This document shows positions 41,842 through 50,919 of a DNA stretch of 64,000 nt, piece after piece. The stretch lies in NCBI GenBank assembly GCA_013376995.1, contig JACAAZ010000007.1:62001-126000 (forward strand), in the 5' to 3' direction. The notes beneath the pieces were generated by a model. That model did no database searches. It saw only the letters and a program-made list of their open reading frames with translations, and had not been told where the DNA came from. Within the stretch, counting starts at the first letter, position 1; each line of letters opens with the position of its first letter. This stretch comes from Bacteroidota bacterium. Lineage in GTDB: Bacteria; Bacteroidota; Bacteroidia; Bacteroidales; UBA4417. The position numbers and the translations under genes were made by a program.

Positions 41842-43128
41842 ATGCGATATCAGCCGATACCATCAGACATGTACATTCGCAACAGGGCGAAACTTGTTGG
41901 AAAATTGAAACCAGGATCAATGGCAATCATTAATTCCAACGATGAAATGCCCAGGAGCGGGGATCAGACTTTTCCTTTCAAACAAAATTCTGATCTTTTC
42001 TACATCAGTGGTTGTGACCAGGAAAAATGTGTACTGACTTTATGTCCGGGGCATCCTGTTGAATCTCTCAGAGAAGTTCTTTTTATTGTCAGGACTAATG
42101 ATCTGATGGTGACCTGGAATGGATATAAATATACGCTAACTGAAGCAAGGCAGCTTTCAGGTATTAAGAATGTAAAGTGGCTGGATGATTTTGAATTAAC
42201 ACTCAGGGATCAGATGAGCCGTGTGCAGACCGTTTATCTAAATCAGAACGAGTATATTAAGTTTACTACTGAAGTGCCATCAAGGGATTTGCGTTTTGCT
42301 GAAAAGATGAAAAGGGAGTATCCTGTTCATACCTTCGAACGACTTGCCCCTTTGTTAACCGATCTCAGGAAGATCAAGGAACCTGAAGAGATTACCCAGA
42401 TGCAGAAAGCCTGTGATATTACGGAAGAAGGCTTCAGAAGAGCCCTGGGGATGATAAAGCCTGGTGTTTTGGAATATGAAATTGAAGCAGAATTTACTCA
42501 CGCATTTGCTATTCGAGGAGCAGTTCATGCATATCAGCCAATCGTTGCTTCCGGAAAGAATGCCTGCGTGCTTCACTATATCACTAATGACCAGACCTGT
42601 AATAATGGGGATCTACTTTTACTAGATATTGGTGCTGAATATGGAAATTACTGTGCGGATATGTCGCGCACTATCCCGGTTAATGGAAAGTTTAGCGCCA
42701 GGCAGAGGCAAGTCTATGAAGCTGTGCTAAGGTTGTTAAAAGCAGGAATGAAGATGCTCATTCCAGGAACTACCAATGAGAAATGGCATGCTGAGGTTAC
42801 CAAACTCATGGAAAAAGAGTTGATCGGACTTGGATTAATTACTGAAGAGGAGGTTAAAAACCAGGATCCTTCCAATCCTGTATTTTTCAAGTATTATATG
42901 CATGGTACCGGCCATTTCCTTGGTTTGGATGTTCATGATGTGGGAAGCCGGCAGGATGAACTGAAGAGGGGGATGGTAATAACTTGTGAGCCCGGGATAT
43001 ATATTCCTGAAGAAGATATTGGGATACGACTTGAAAATGATGTTCTGGTAGATGATGTACCGGTTAACCTCATGGCCTCCATCCCGGTTGAACCTGATGA
43101 TATTGAGGCTCTGATGAAGAAAGTTTAA
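41842..43128 (+). CDS. pepP: Xaa-Pro aminopeptidase (aminopeptidase P family)
   Basis: 428 residues. An N-terminal AMP_N domain (1-150, SGCDQEKCVLTL) precedes the pita-bread metallopeptidase domain (about 180-415). The five metal ligands are visible: Asp in LLLDIGAEYGNYC, Asp in CADMSRTIP, His in HGTGHFLGLDVHD, Glu in TCEPGIYI and Glu in IRLENDV. It removes N-terminal residues preceding proline, normally with two Mn ions. It stands alone between sdhC (divergent) and a hybrid kinase (convergent). A second paralogue lies 4 kb downstream. Confidence 0.92.
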   Translation: MRYQPIPSDMYIRNRAKLVGKLKPGSMAIINSNDEMPRSGDQTFPFKQNSDLFYISGCDQEKCVLTLCPGHPVESLREVLFIVRTNDLMVTWNGYKYTLTEARQLSGIKNVKWLDDFELTLRDQMSRVQTVYLNQNEYIKFTTEVPSRDLRFAEKMKREYPVHTFERLAPLLTDLRKIKEPEEITQMQKACDITEEGFRRALGMIKPGVLEYEIEAEFTHAFAIRGAVHAYQPIVASGKNACVLHYITNDQTCNNGDLLLLDIGAEYGNYCADMSRTIPVNGKFSARQRQVYEAVLRLLKAGMKMLIPGTTNEKWHAEVTKLMEKELIGLGLITEEEVKNQDPSNPVFFKYYMHGTGHFLGLDVHDVGSRQDELKRGMVITCEPGIYIPEEDIGIRLENDVLVDDVPVNLMASIPVEPDDIEALMKKV

Positions 43129-43173
43129 CTGTTGTTCTGCCTAAGAAAAGTGGATAACCTGTATTATTTATTT

Positions 43174-46100
43174 TTATCCATTTACCAAAGATTCAATTTT
43201 GCTCAACAGAATTTTCATATCAATCGGCTTTGAAATGTAGTCGTTACATCCTGCATGCAAAGCATTTTCCCTGTCACCTGGCAGTGCATAAGCTGTTTGA
43301 GCAATGATGGGCAAAGTTGGATTGAATTTTCTTATTTCACGGCTTGCTTCTATTCCATTCATTCCTGGCATCCTGATATCCAGCAGCAACAGGTTAATAT
43401 CTGGGTTATCTCGCAAAATATTCACAGTTTCCGTTCCTGTCCTCGTATGAATGATATTTGCCTCAATTGCAGTCAGGATGGTTTCCAGATAAAGATAACT
43501 TGCAAAATCATCCTCGGCAATCAGGATTGTAATACCTGGTTTGATTTGATAACCAGATGCCCCTTTATTCTCGTTATCAGATTTTTTAGTTACAACCGGA
43601 TAGTAAGGGATTGAAAAATAAAAAGTTGTGCCTTTGTCTACTTCAGATTGAACCCACAATTTTCCTCCCAGAACTTCAACGTATGCTTTTGAGATTGACA
43701 AACCTAATCCTGAGCCTTCATGTGAACGGGTAACAGTGAGATCGGCCTGAACAAACCTTTCAAAAATAGCTTCAAGCCGATCGGAGGGTATTCCAAACCC
43801 TGTATCCTTCACATAAAAGATTAAATTAGAGCCGTCTATGAAGTTTCCTATTTCAATGTTGCCTTGGAGTGTGAATTTCAAGGCATTATTTATGAGGTTT
43901 GTAAGGATTCCGTCAAGTTTGTTTTTATCAGTCATTATGATGGCACTTTTGCCCCTTACCTTTTCGGAACGGCGAAATTCCAGCTTTTTTTCATCTGTCA
44001 TAGGTTTAAAGAAGCTATAATGGAATTCCATTATTTCCTCTACTGAGGCCTCCGAAAGGTTTACGTCAATGTGGCCGGATTCAATTTTTGACATTTCTAT
44101 GATGTCATTAATAGTGCCCAAAAGTCGCTGACCACTTTTTTGAACTACTTCAAAATAGGTATTTCTCTTCTCCTCGCTAAGGTCCATTTCCTGAAGAAGT
44201 TGCATGAAACCCAGGATTCCATTCATAGGAGTGCGGATCTCATGGCTCATGTTTGCAAGGAAAGCGGTTTTTAACCGGTTGCTTTCTTCTGCTTTTTCCT
44301 TGGCCTGGATGAGCTTCTTTTCAGCAATCTTTTTTTCAGTAATATCTTTACCAAAAAACGAAGCGCCTACTACTTTCCCATTGACAAAAATAGGGTTCAT
44401 GGAAACTTCAATATATATCGATGAGTCACCCGCCTCAATGGTGTCAAAGAATACAAAATGCTCCCCATTGAATGCCCTTTCATAACGATCTTTCCACAGA
44501 GGTTTCATTGCTTCAGGAAGCACGTCAATTATCCTTGTGCCCTTTTCAATATGTGCTCCAAAGGTTTGAAAGAAGGCCTTGACAAATACCTCATTTACAT
44601 ATTCGATTTCATAATTGGCATTGACTGACCAGATACTTTCAAGTGAGTTTTCTATAATTGTTTTGAGGTCGGCTTCACTTTTACGAATATCGAGCTCAGC
44701 CTTTTTCATTTCCGAAATATCACGGGCTGTAGCAATAAGGACTTCCTTTCCAAAATATTGACCTTTGCTCACAATCACCTCTTTAGGAAAGATTTCGCCA
44801 TTTTTCCTGCAGGCCCAGAACTCAAAACGTGCAACTTTGCCCGTTGAAGGAACTTCAGACATTTTTTGAATAATATCCTCCATGTTATTCAAACCCGGAG
44901 CTGCAACCGTTTGCGGGTTTTGCCCGATCAACTCATCGCGTGTATATCCATACATCTTTTCAGCACCTTTATTTACATCAATGAAGGTATATGTATCATC
45001 CAGTACATAAATAGCTTCAGTAAGTGTATTGTAAATTCCCAGGTAAGTCTGTTTGGTTAGAATGAGTTGTTCTTCTGATTGTTTGCTTGAGGTTATATCA
45101 CGGCCATAACATGAGGCGCCAACAACTTTATCTTCAACAACAATAGGGTTCACTGCCACATTGATATGGATAGAATAATTTTCTAATTCGATTCTATCCA
45201 TGAAAACAAAGTGTTCATTATTAAAAGCACGATTGTAACGATCTTTCCAGGTTTTCCTTAGCGATTCCGGAAGAGCATCGATAATATTAGTGCCTTTTTC
45301 AAGTTTCACACCGAAGGATTGATGGAATAATCTGGCAAAGACCTCATTAACATAATTGATTTTATAATCTATATTTATCGACCATATGCTTTCCAGGGAG
45401 TTTTCTATTATGGCTTTCAGATTGGCCTCGCTTTCACGGAGTTTATGTTCAGCCTCTTTGCTTTCAGTAACATCCCTTGCAGTTCCTACAATGCCGATTA
45501 CTTCACCTTCATCATTCCGAAGAGGGGTCTTAATAACATCCAGAAATAAAAATTTCCCTTTAACGTTTCCAAATTCGTCAAATTGATCTGTTCTGTCATG
45601 ATCCAGTACAACTGCATCAGAGTCCCTGCATAATTCGCCAAAGGTGTGCCAGTGGGGGTCATCAGGATGAGACTCTCTTTCGCGTTTAGCAAAAAACATA
45701 TCTGTTTTGCCAATAGGCTCATCGGTTTCCCTGGCACTAAGCAGGTTTTGACAAATGGAATTATTTGCAAAAATATACTCGCCTTTGATATTCTTTGCCC
45801 ACAGCATATCAGGCATAATATCAGCCATGTTCCGGAAGAGATCCTGCAGGCTTTTGTACTTCTGTTCACTCATTCGGATTTGTTCTTCAGCTCTTTTCTG
45901 TACAATTGAAAGACCTATCATGTTTGCATAGGTTGCTGAATTGGCCAGGTTTTGCAATTCGCTGCCTCTTTCAAAAACAAGAATAAAATCTCCAATAATC
46001 TTTTCTTTTGCTGCAATCTGAAAAACATAATAACTGCCAAGGTTGAATGTTTTTTCAAGAGTGTTTGCAACAATTGCCGGTAATGAATCCTGGGCAAGCT

Positions 46101-46404
46101 TGGCCAGGCTATCGAATCTTACCGGGAATTCCTCCTTTAAATTATGAAGACCCAGTACTGAATTATTCCATTCTTTGTTGATCAGGGCAAAGCCAATGAA
46201 TTTGGTCGCCTGATTCAGGATGCTGTTTTGAGCATGGACTGCAACTGTCCTGATCTTTAGTGAATCATCTGAGTACAGGTTAAAAGCCCCATATTTTGCT
46301 CCGGAAAGCTTGCACAATGAAGATAACAGACGCTGGTAGTCAGGTTGCTTGTCCGCAGAATCTAATAATTCATAGCTTAAGCTTATAAGTTCTGTGTCGT
46401 CCAT
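43174..46404 (-). CDS. hybrid sensor histidine kinase: GAF-like - four PAS - HisKA - HATPase - REC
   Basis: 1076 residues, no membrane helix. Residues ~10-165 look like a GAF-type sensor. Four PAS domains follow. The second (ESEANLKAIIENSLESIWS) and the fourth (KSEADLKTIIENSLESIWS) are near copies over about 115 residues, showing intragenic duplication. HisKA contains His721 in MSHEIRTPMN. The HATPase has VKDTGFGIPSD and GSGLGLSISKAY. The C-terminal receiver has Asp1009 in LLLDIRMPGMNG. Its HisKA-HATPase-REC half resembles that of the 1465-residue kinase in this window. No cognate output gene is adjacent, so it may feed a shared phosphorelay. Confidence 0.92.
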   Translation of the reverse strand: MDDTELISLSYELLDSADKQPDYQRLLSSLCKLSGAKYGAFNLYSDDSLKIRTVAVHAQNSILNQATKFIGFALINKEWNNSVLGLHNLKEEFPVRFDSLAKLAQDSLPAIVANTLEKTFNLGSYYVFQIAAKEKIIGDFILVFERGSELQNLANSATYANMIGLSIVQKRAEEQIRMSEQKYKSLQDLFRNMADIMPDMLWAKNIKGEYIFANNSICQNLLSARETDEPIGKTDMFFAKRERESHPDDPHWHTFGELCRDSDAVVLDHDRTDQFDEFGNVKGKFLFLDVIKTPLRNDEGEVIGIVGTARDVTESKEAEHKLRESEANLKAIIENSLESIWSINIDYKINYVNEVFARLFHQSFGVKLEKGTNIIDALPESLRKTWKDRYNRAFNNEHFVFMDRIELENYSIHINVAVNPIVVEDKVVGASCYGRDITSSKQSEEQLILTKQTYLGIYNTLTEAIYVLDDTYTFIDVNKGAEKMYGYTRDELIGQNPQTVAAPGLNNMEDIIQKMSEVPSTGKVARFEFWACRKNGEIFPKEVIVSKGQYFGKEVLIATARDISEMKKAELDIRKSEADLKTIIENSLESIWSVNANYEIEYVNEVFVKAFFQTFGAHIEKGTRIIDVLPEAMKPLWKDRYERAFNGEHFVFFDTIEAGDSSIYIEVSMNPIFVNGKVVGASFFGKDITEKKIAEKKLIQAKEKAEESNRLKTAFLANMSHEIRTPMNGILGFMQLLQEMDLSEEKRNTYFEVVQKSGQRLLGTINDIIEMSKIESGHIDVNLSEASVEEIMEFHYSFFKPMTDEKKLEFRRSEKVRGKSAIIMTDKNKLDGILTNLINNALKFTLQGNIEIGNFIDGSNLIFYVKDTGFGIPSDRLEAIFERFVQADLTVTRSHEGSGLGLSISKAYVEVLGGKLWVQSEVDKGTTFYFSIPYYPVVTKKSDNENKGASGYQIKPGITILIAEDDFASYLYLETILTAIEANIIHTRTGTETVNILRDNPDINLLLLDIRMPGMNGIEASREIRKFNPTLPIIAQTAYALPGDRENALHAGCNDYISKPIDMKILLSKIESLVNG

Positions 46405-46593
46405 AATCCAGGATTAAAAGCGGTAAATATATAAAAATCTACATCTTTTACCCAAAAAGATAAAAATCATGAATATATTTGATAATCAAATAGATAAAAC
46501 ATTATCCATGTGTTTAAGTAATTCTTGGGACAAGCTCGAGATTTGCCAGCTTTATAAACAGGATAGGGATGGGAGTATTTGAGGAAGAGGTGT

Positions 46594-46911
46594 TTACAAG
46601 CAACCAAACTCTTTCATTTTTGCCTCGACATTCTTAAATCCAAGCGATTTGGCTTTTTTCAGATCCTCACAGCCATCAGTGTTCGGGTAACTATTTGCAG
46701 GGAGTTGAAACCATGTATTTGCCCGGTTGTAGTATGCCTCAGCATAATTTGGATCGACATCGATGGCTTTGGTAAAACACTCATATGCTTGCTTGTATTC
46801 AAGCTTTTTAAAATGATCTACTCCCTGTTTGTTCCATTCTTTAGCAGTCTGACCTAAGGATATCATTGCTGCAAATATTAATATACTGAGTAATCCAATG
46901 ACCTTTTTCAT
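46594..46911 (-). CDS. small exported TPR protein
   Basis: 105 residues. The signal peptide is MKKVIGLLSILIFAAMISLGQ. About two TPR units follow: EWNKQGVDHFKKLEYKQAYECF and DPNYAEAYYNRANTWFQL, then a third partial helix pair (CEDLKKAKSLGFKNVEAKM). Such short TPR proteins in Bacteroidota are periplasmic scaffolds of unknown partners. It lies 189 bp upstream of the hybrid kinase on the same strand. It may not belong to the same transcript. Confidence 0.75.
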   Translation of the reverse strand: MKKVIGLLSILIFAAMISLGQTAKEWNKQGVDHFKKLEYKQAYECFTKAIDVDPNYAEAYYNRANTWFQLPANSYPNTDGCEDLKKAKSLGFKNVEAKMKEFGCL

Positions 46912-47217
46912 CGCTTCATAATTTAGTCAAGGCCAAAGTTAAGAATATCTAATTGATCATGCTATACCGATGCTATTTGATTTTTCGAAAATAACAAACT
47001 TCAGCAGCACGGCATAATTGAATCTAAACTCAAATCCGTCAGAAGAGGTATCGCATTTTCAATTAGATTCAGTATATTTTTCCTTTTCATGAAGTCAATT
47101 GTTTATTTTTGTGACAGGCTTATTCTAATTGTCTTATAAAATCTTTGATGCGCAATAATTGAAGGAAAATGAGCCGAAGAACAAACTCTTAATTTCTAAA
47201 ATTCAAATCATTTACCG
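46912..47217. other. divergent intergenic region
   Basis: 306 bp between the TPR gene (minus) and the second aminopeptidase P gene (plus). It holds one plus-strand TATTTTTG box at 47104-47111, 107 bp before the ATG at 47218, with no matching -33 TTG. I see no other feature. Confidence 0.3.
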
Positions 47218-48606
47218 ATGTTCAGTCCTGAAACCTATTTGGCAAGGCGAAATGCCCTCAGAAAAGAAGTAAAATCCGGCCTTATACTACTACCCGGCAA
47301 TACAGAAGCTGCCTTCAATTATCCTGCTAATCCATACTTATTCAGGCAGGATAGCAATTTCTCCTACTTCTTTGGACTGGATCATCCTGACCTGGTTGGG
47401 GTTATTGACCTGGACAACGGTGTTGATTACATATTCGGGAATGACATTGATATCGATGATATAATCTGGATGGGGCCTCAACCCAGTATGACTAAACTGG
47501 CTGAAAGTGTTGCAGTAAAGAATACGGCAACCTCCGGACAATTAGCTGAGTTTTTGAGCAATGCTATACATAAATCCAGGCAGCTGCATTTTGTGCCCTT
47601 TTATCGAGGGGAAACCATTTTGCTGATGTCCCATCTGTTAGGCCTTAATCCACTTCGAATCAAGGATTATGTATCGATGGAACTGGTCAAAGCAATTGTT
47701 AAACTGCGCTCGATAAAGAGTGAATTAGAAATTGCTGAAATCGAAAAGGCAGTTGATATAGCTTACCTGATGTTTACCACAGGTATGAAAATGGCAAAGG
47801 CCGGAGTAAAAGAGCAGGAAATCGTCGGAGCCATGGAAGGTATTTCCATTGCACACGGACGCCCCGTTTCCTTTCCAATTATATTGAGTATCAATGGACA
47901 GATTCTTCATAATCATCACCATGAAAACTATCTCAAAGAAGGAAGGATGCTTGTAATGGATGGAGGGACGGAGTCAAAATTGCTCTATGCCAGTGATATT
48001 ACCCGTACCGTCCCGGTTGGCGGGAAGTTTAACCAAAGGCAAAAAGAGATCTACGAGATCGTATTGAAAGCGAATTTGAATTCGATAGCCGCAACCAGGC
48101 CTGGTACGTTTTACAAGGATTGTCATACTGTAGCCTGTGAAACTATTGCTTCAGGGTTAAAAGAACTTGGGTTGATGAAAGGAGATGTAAAGGAAGCTGT
48201 TGTTGCCGGGGCTCATGCATTATTCCTGCCTCACGGGTTGGGCCATATGCTGGGGATGGATGTTCATGATATGGAAGGACTTGGCCAGATCAATGTTGGT
48301 TATGACGAAGAAATCCAGCCCAGTACCCAGTTTGGAACAGCATATCTGCGCATGGGAAGACGACTGCAACCTGGTTTTGTCATTACAAATGAACCAGGAA
48401 TCTATTTCATTCCCGAGTTGATTGATATCTGGAAATCAGAGAATAAATTCCCCGAGTTCATCAATTATCAAAAAGTTGATGAGTACCGTGATTTTGGAGG
48501 AATCCGCATCGAAGACGATATACTTGTTACTGCTGATTCATGCAGGGTCCTGGGTAAACCGATACCAAAGTCTGTAGCTGAAGTGGAAGCTACTATGGGG
48601 ATGTAA
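47218..48606 (+). CDS. aminopeptidase P family protein (second paralogue)
   Basis: 462 residues, M24B family. The N-terminal AMP_N domain (1-170) shows FRQDSNFSYFFGLDHPDLVG. The catalytic domain has Asp in VMDGGTESKLLYAS, Asp in DITRTVPVGG, His in PHGLGHMLGMDVHDME, Glu in TNEPGIYF and Glu in IRIEDDI, so all metal ligands are present. Compared with the pepP at 41842 it is longer, with an insertion (about 370-420, EEIQPSTQFGTAYLRMGRRL) between the His and Glu ligand regions. The two probably differ in substrate range (inference). It is followed by a low-complexity tract, then an alpha/beta hydrolase. Confidence 0.88.
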   Translation: MFSPETYLARRNALRKEVKSGLILLPGNTEAAFNYPANPYLFRQDSNFSYFFGLDHPDLVGVIDLDNGVDYIFGNDIDIDDIIWMGPQPSMTKLAESVAVKNTATSGQLAEFLSNAIHKSRQLHFVPFYRGETILLMSHLLGLNPLRIKDYVSMELVKAIVKLRSIKSELEIAEIEKAVDIAYLMFTTGMKMAKAGVKEQEIVGAMEGISIAHGRPVSFPIILSINGQILHNHHHENYLKEGRMLVMDGGTESKLLYASDITRTVPVGGKFNQRQKEIYEIVLKANLNSIAATRPGTFYKDCHTVACETIASGLKELGLMKGDVKEAVVAGAHALFLPHGLGHMLGMDVHDMEGLGQINVGYDEEIQPSTQFGTAYLRMGRRLQPGFVITNEPGIYFIPELIDIWKSENKFPEFINYQKVDEYRDFGGIRIEDDILVTADSCRVLGKPIPKSVAEVEATMGM

Positions 48607-48700
48607 TTGGTTAATTTGGGAATCAGATAATCAGATAATTTGAAAATTTGGAAATGAAGGCTGTCAAAGGAAACCTACATCTGACTGCTTTCAGATCTTA
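48607..48700. repeat. degenerate low-complexity intergenic tract
   Basis: Just after the stop the sequence runs through near-repeats of AATTTGG/AATCAGAT (for example CAGATAATCAGATAATTTG) with a period of about 7-8 bp. Such AT-rich periodic tracts seem common in Bacteroidota intergenic DNA. No function is assigned. Confidence 0.4.
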
Positions 48701-48713
48701 ATTATTATTAGAG

Positions 48714-49514
48714 ATGGAGAGATCGCTTCAGTTTCGGGGCAAAAGTATCAGTTATGATATAGCTGGAGCGGGAAATCCTGTTGTTCTTCTTCATGGGTTT
48801 ATTGAATCGAAAGCGATCTGGACGAAATTCACAGAAGTGCTTTCTCTTGATTTCTTAGTGATTGCAATAGATTTACCGGGACATGGAGAAAGTGAAGTTT
48901 GTGCAAGTGTACATGATATGAGCCTTATGGCTGATTCTGTGAAAGCTGTTTTGGATGAGAATGCAGTTACTAATGCATTGATAGTCGGGCATAGCATGGG
49001 AGGATACGTTGCACTCGAATTAGGCAGTTCATACCCAGAAAGGGTAAAAGGTATTGTCCTGTTCCACTCCCAGGCTGCACCTGATACTGATGAAGCAAAG
49101 CGCAACCGAGACCGTACAATTAAAATCGTTAAGCAAAACAGGCATGGGTTTATTAAACAATTTATACCCGATCTTTTTGATCCGTCTCATGTGAGCGAAT
49201 ACCAGGAAGGTATCAAATCGCTACTGGAAATCGCTTCTGAAATGAGCCCTGAAGGAATAATGGCTGCTATTTCAGGAATGCGCGACCGGAAAGGCGGTTT
49301 GGAATTGCTCAGCTCTGCTTCATTTCCATTTCTCTTTATTGCTGGAAAGCAGGATTCCAGGATCCCATTCAAATTGGTGCTGGAGCAGGCAGCAATACCT
49401 GAACATTCAGAAGCCCTTATCCTTGCTGATGTTGGTCATATGGGCTATATAGAGGCGCCCGCGATTACATTACAGGCTGTGAGGCATTTTGCCCAGAGAT
49501 GCTTCGGAGGATGA
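48714..49514 (+). CDS. alpha/beta-fold hydrolase
   Basis: 266 residues. The oxyanion motif is LLHGFIESKAIW, followed by DLPGHGES (53-60). The nucleophile Ser94 lies in VGHSMGGYVALEL, an acid is in AGKQDSRIP and His in DVGHMGYIEAP. No signal peptide is present. The cap region (about 120-190, RTIKIVKQNRHGFIKQFIP) resembles MenH/BioH-like or general esterase families, but neither is convincing, so no substrate is given. It is about 25% smaller than lipases and normal for this family. It converges with nadD with 7 bp between stops. Confidence 0.85.
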   Translation: MERSLQFRGKSISYDIAGAGNPVVLLHGFIESKAIWTKFTEVLSLDFLVIAIDLPGHGESEVCASVHDMSLMADSVKAVLDENAVTNALIVGHSMGGYVALELGSSYPERVKGIVLFHSQAAPDTDEAKRNRDRTIKIVKQNRHGFIKQFIPDLFDPSHVSEYQEGIKSLLEIASEMSPEGIMAAISGMRDRKGGLELLSSASFPFLFIAGKQDSRIPFKLVLEQAAIPEHSEALILADVGHMGYIEAPAITLQAVRHFAQRCFGG

Positions 49515-49521
49515 AATCCAT

Positions 49522-50109
49522 CTACCTCTCGTAAAAGTGCATTTCCAGGATATACTGGTACACCTTCTCAGGGAGGAAGTATAACATATTCTTTTTGTCC
49601 CTGATCCCTTGACGGATAAAAGTTGCTGAGATTTCCACCTGGGGTGCATCAAAAAGAGTCACTGAAGGGTGCCTGGTCATCTCATGATCCTGTGTGCCTG
49701 GCCTGGGATAGACATAGAAATGATAGAATTCAAGAAGTTGTTCCCAATTCTTCCATTTTTGGAAAGTCGGAAATATATCCGTCCCCGTAATCATTACAAA
49801 TTCCCGATTAGGATATTTTTCCTGCAGGTAGGCAAGCGTATGTATTGTATAGGACGGCCTTGGCAGGTCGAATTCAATATTGGAGGCCCTGAAACGGTAA
49901 TCATTTTCAATAGCGACATTAACCATCTGGAGTCGGTGATGGTCCGCCAGAAGGCTATTTCTTTCCTTAAGCGGATTTTGCGGGGAAACCACGAACCAGA
50001 CTTCTTCCAGGTCGCTGAATTCAAGCATATAGCTGGCGATCATCAGGTGCCCGGTGTGTATCGGGTTGAAAGAACCGAAAAGGAGTCCTGTTTTTTTTGA
50101 TGCTTGCAT
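49522..50109 (-). CDS. nadD: nicotinate-nucleotide adenylyltransferase
   Basis: 195 residues. The nucleotidyltransferase signature is GLLFGSFNPIHTGHLMIA (about 8-25), with GTDIFPTFQKWKNW in the middle and the C-terminal ISATFIRQGI (the ISxTxIR motif). It joins ATP and nicotinate mononucleotide to form deamido-NAD in NAD synthesis. Length and motifs are normal. It is the last of three co-directional genes yicC-gmk-nadD, separated from gmk by 208 bp, so it may also have its own promoter. Confidence 0.95.
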   Translation of the reverse strand: MQASKKTGLLFGSFNPIHTGHLMIASYMLEFSDLEEVWFVVSPQNPLKERNSLLADHHRLQMVNVAIENDYRFRASNIEFDLPRPSYTIHTLAYLQEKYPNREFVMITGTDIFPTFQKWKNWEQLLEFYHFYVYPRPGTQDHEMTRHPSVTLFDAPQVEISATFIRQGIRDKKNMLYFLPEKVYQYILEMHFYER

Positions 50110-50114
50110 AGGGG

Positions 50115-50205
50115 CCTGGAGTAGCTATTAGAAATTAGGTATAAGAGATTGGTTATTAGTTATTTATTGCTTAAGTTGGATTAGTTATTAGTAATTGGAG
50201 TTTTA
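50115..50205. repeat. degenerate TTATTAGT-type intergenic repeats
   Basis: Between nadD and gmk the sequence repeats the elements GGTTATTAGTTATT and GATTAGTTATTAGTAATTGG. These are imperfect direct repeats of TTATTAGT, like other low-complexity tracts in this window. No coding content or hairpin is evident. Confidence 0.4.
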
Positions 50206-50317
50206 TCGATGAGAAAAGAGAATGATTTTGGTAGGATGACTCTAAAATGAATACTTTGTGCTTTTTACTGTGATGCTGCTGATTTCTGGTTGTTTGGATT
50301 ATTTATCCTGTTATGCC

Positions 50318-50887
50318 TTATTTCAGGAAAGTTCTGACTGCTTTTTCTGCATCCTGAAAAGCTGTATTCAGATTGTCATTGATGATGATGACATCGAATT
50401 TGGAGGCAAATTCCAGTTCCCAGCGCACCTTTTCAAGTCTCTTTTTTATGCTTGCTTCATTTTCAGTTGCCCTGGCACGTAACCTTCCTTCGAGAATTTC
50501 ATAGGAGGGGGGCTGAATGAAAAGTGCAAGTGCCTGATCTCCGTACATTTTCTTGATATTCAATCCTCCTACTACATCAACATCAAATATCGGGTAGTGC
50601 TGATTTTCGTGAATGCGCGAAACTTCTGAAACAAGGGTTCCATAATAGCTTCCGGGATAAACTTCCTGCCATTCCAGCAGCTTTCCTTCATCGATTTTTT
50701 GCCTGAAGGAATCAGCTGTTATGAAATGATATTCCCTCCCATCTATTTCTCCCGGCCTGATAAGCCGGCTGGTAGCTGAAACTGAAAATTCCAGGTTTAA
50801 GTGAGCGTCCAACAGGTGCCTGACTATCGTGGTTTTACCGGCGCCTGAAGGAGCAGAAACGATGATCATTTTTTGAGGCTGATCCAT
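50318..50887 (-). CDS. gmk: guanylate kinase
   Basis: 189 residues. The P-loop is IVSAPSGAGKTTIVRHLL (8-25). The GMP-binding region is FSVSATSRLIRPGEIDGREY, and the lid/core contains GSYYGTLVSEVSRIHENQ, IFDVDVVGGLNIKK and IQPPSYEILEGRLRAR. It phosphorylates GMP to GDP. The arrangement yicC-gmk-nadD is conserved in Bacteroidota, as I recall. It starts 32 bp after the yicC stop, so the two are co-transcribed. Confidence 0.96.
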   Translation of the reverse strand: MDQPQKMIIVSAPSGAGKTTIVRHLLDAHLNLEFSVSATSRLIRPGEIDGREYHFITADSFRQKIDEGKLLEWQEVYPGSYYGTLVSEVSRIHENQHYPIFDVDVVGGLNIKKMYGDQALALFIQPPSYEILEGRLRARATENEASIKKRLEKVRWELEFASKFDVIIINDNLNTAFQDAEKAVRTFLK

Positions 50888-50919
50888 AAAGATTTAATTC
50901 ATCCGGCTAAAATGCAGCC

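Noticed and set aside
43151-43180. Inverted repeat TGGATAA/TTATCCA between pepP and the hybrid kinase as a terminator
   Set aside because: The loop is 16 nt, the stem only 7 AT-rich pairs, and one arm overlaps the kinase stop codon; too weak to call.
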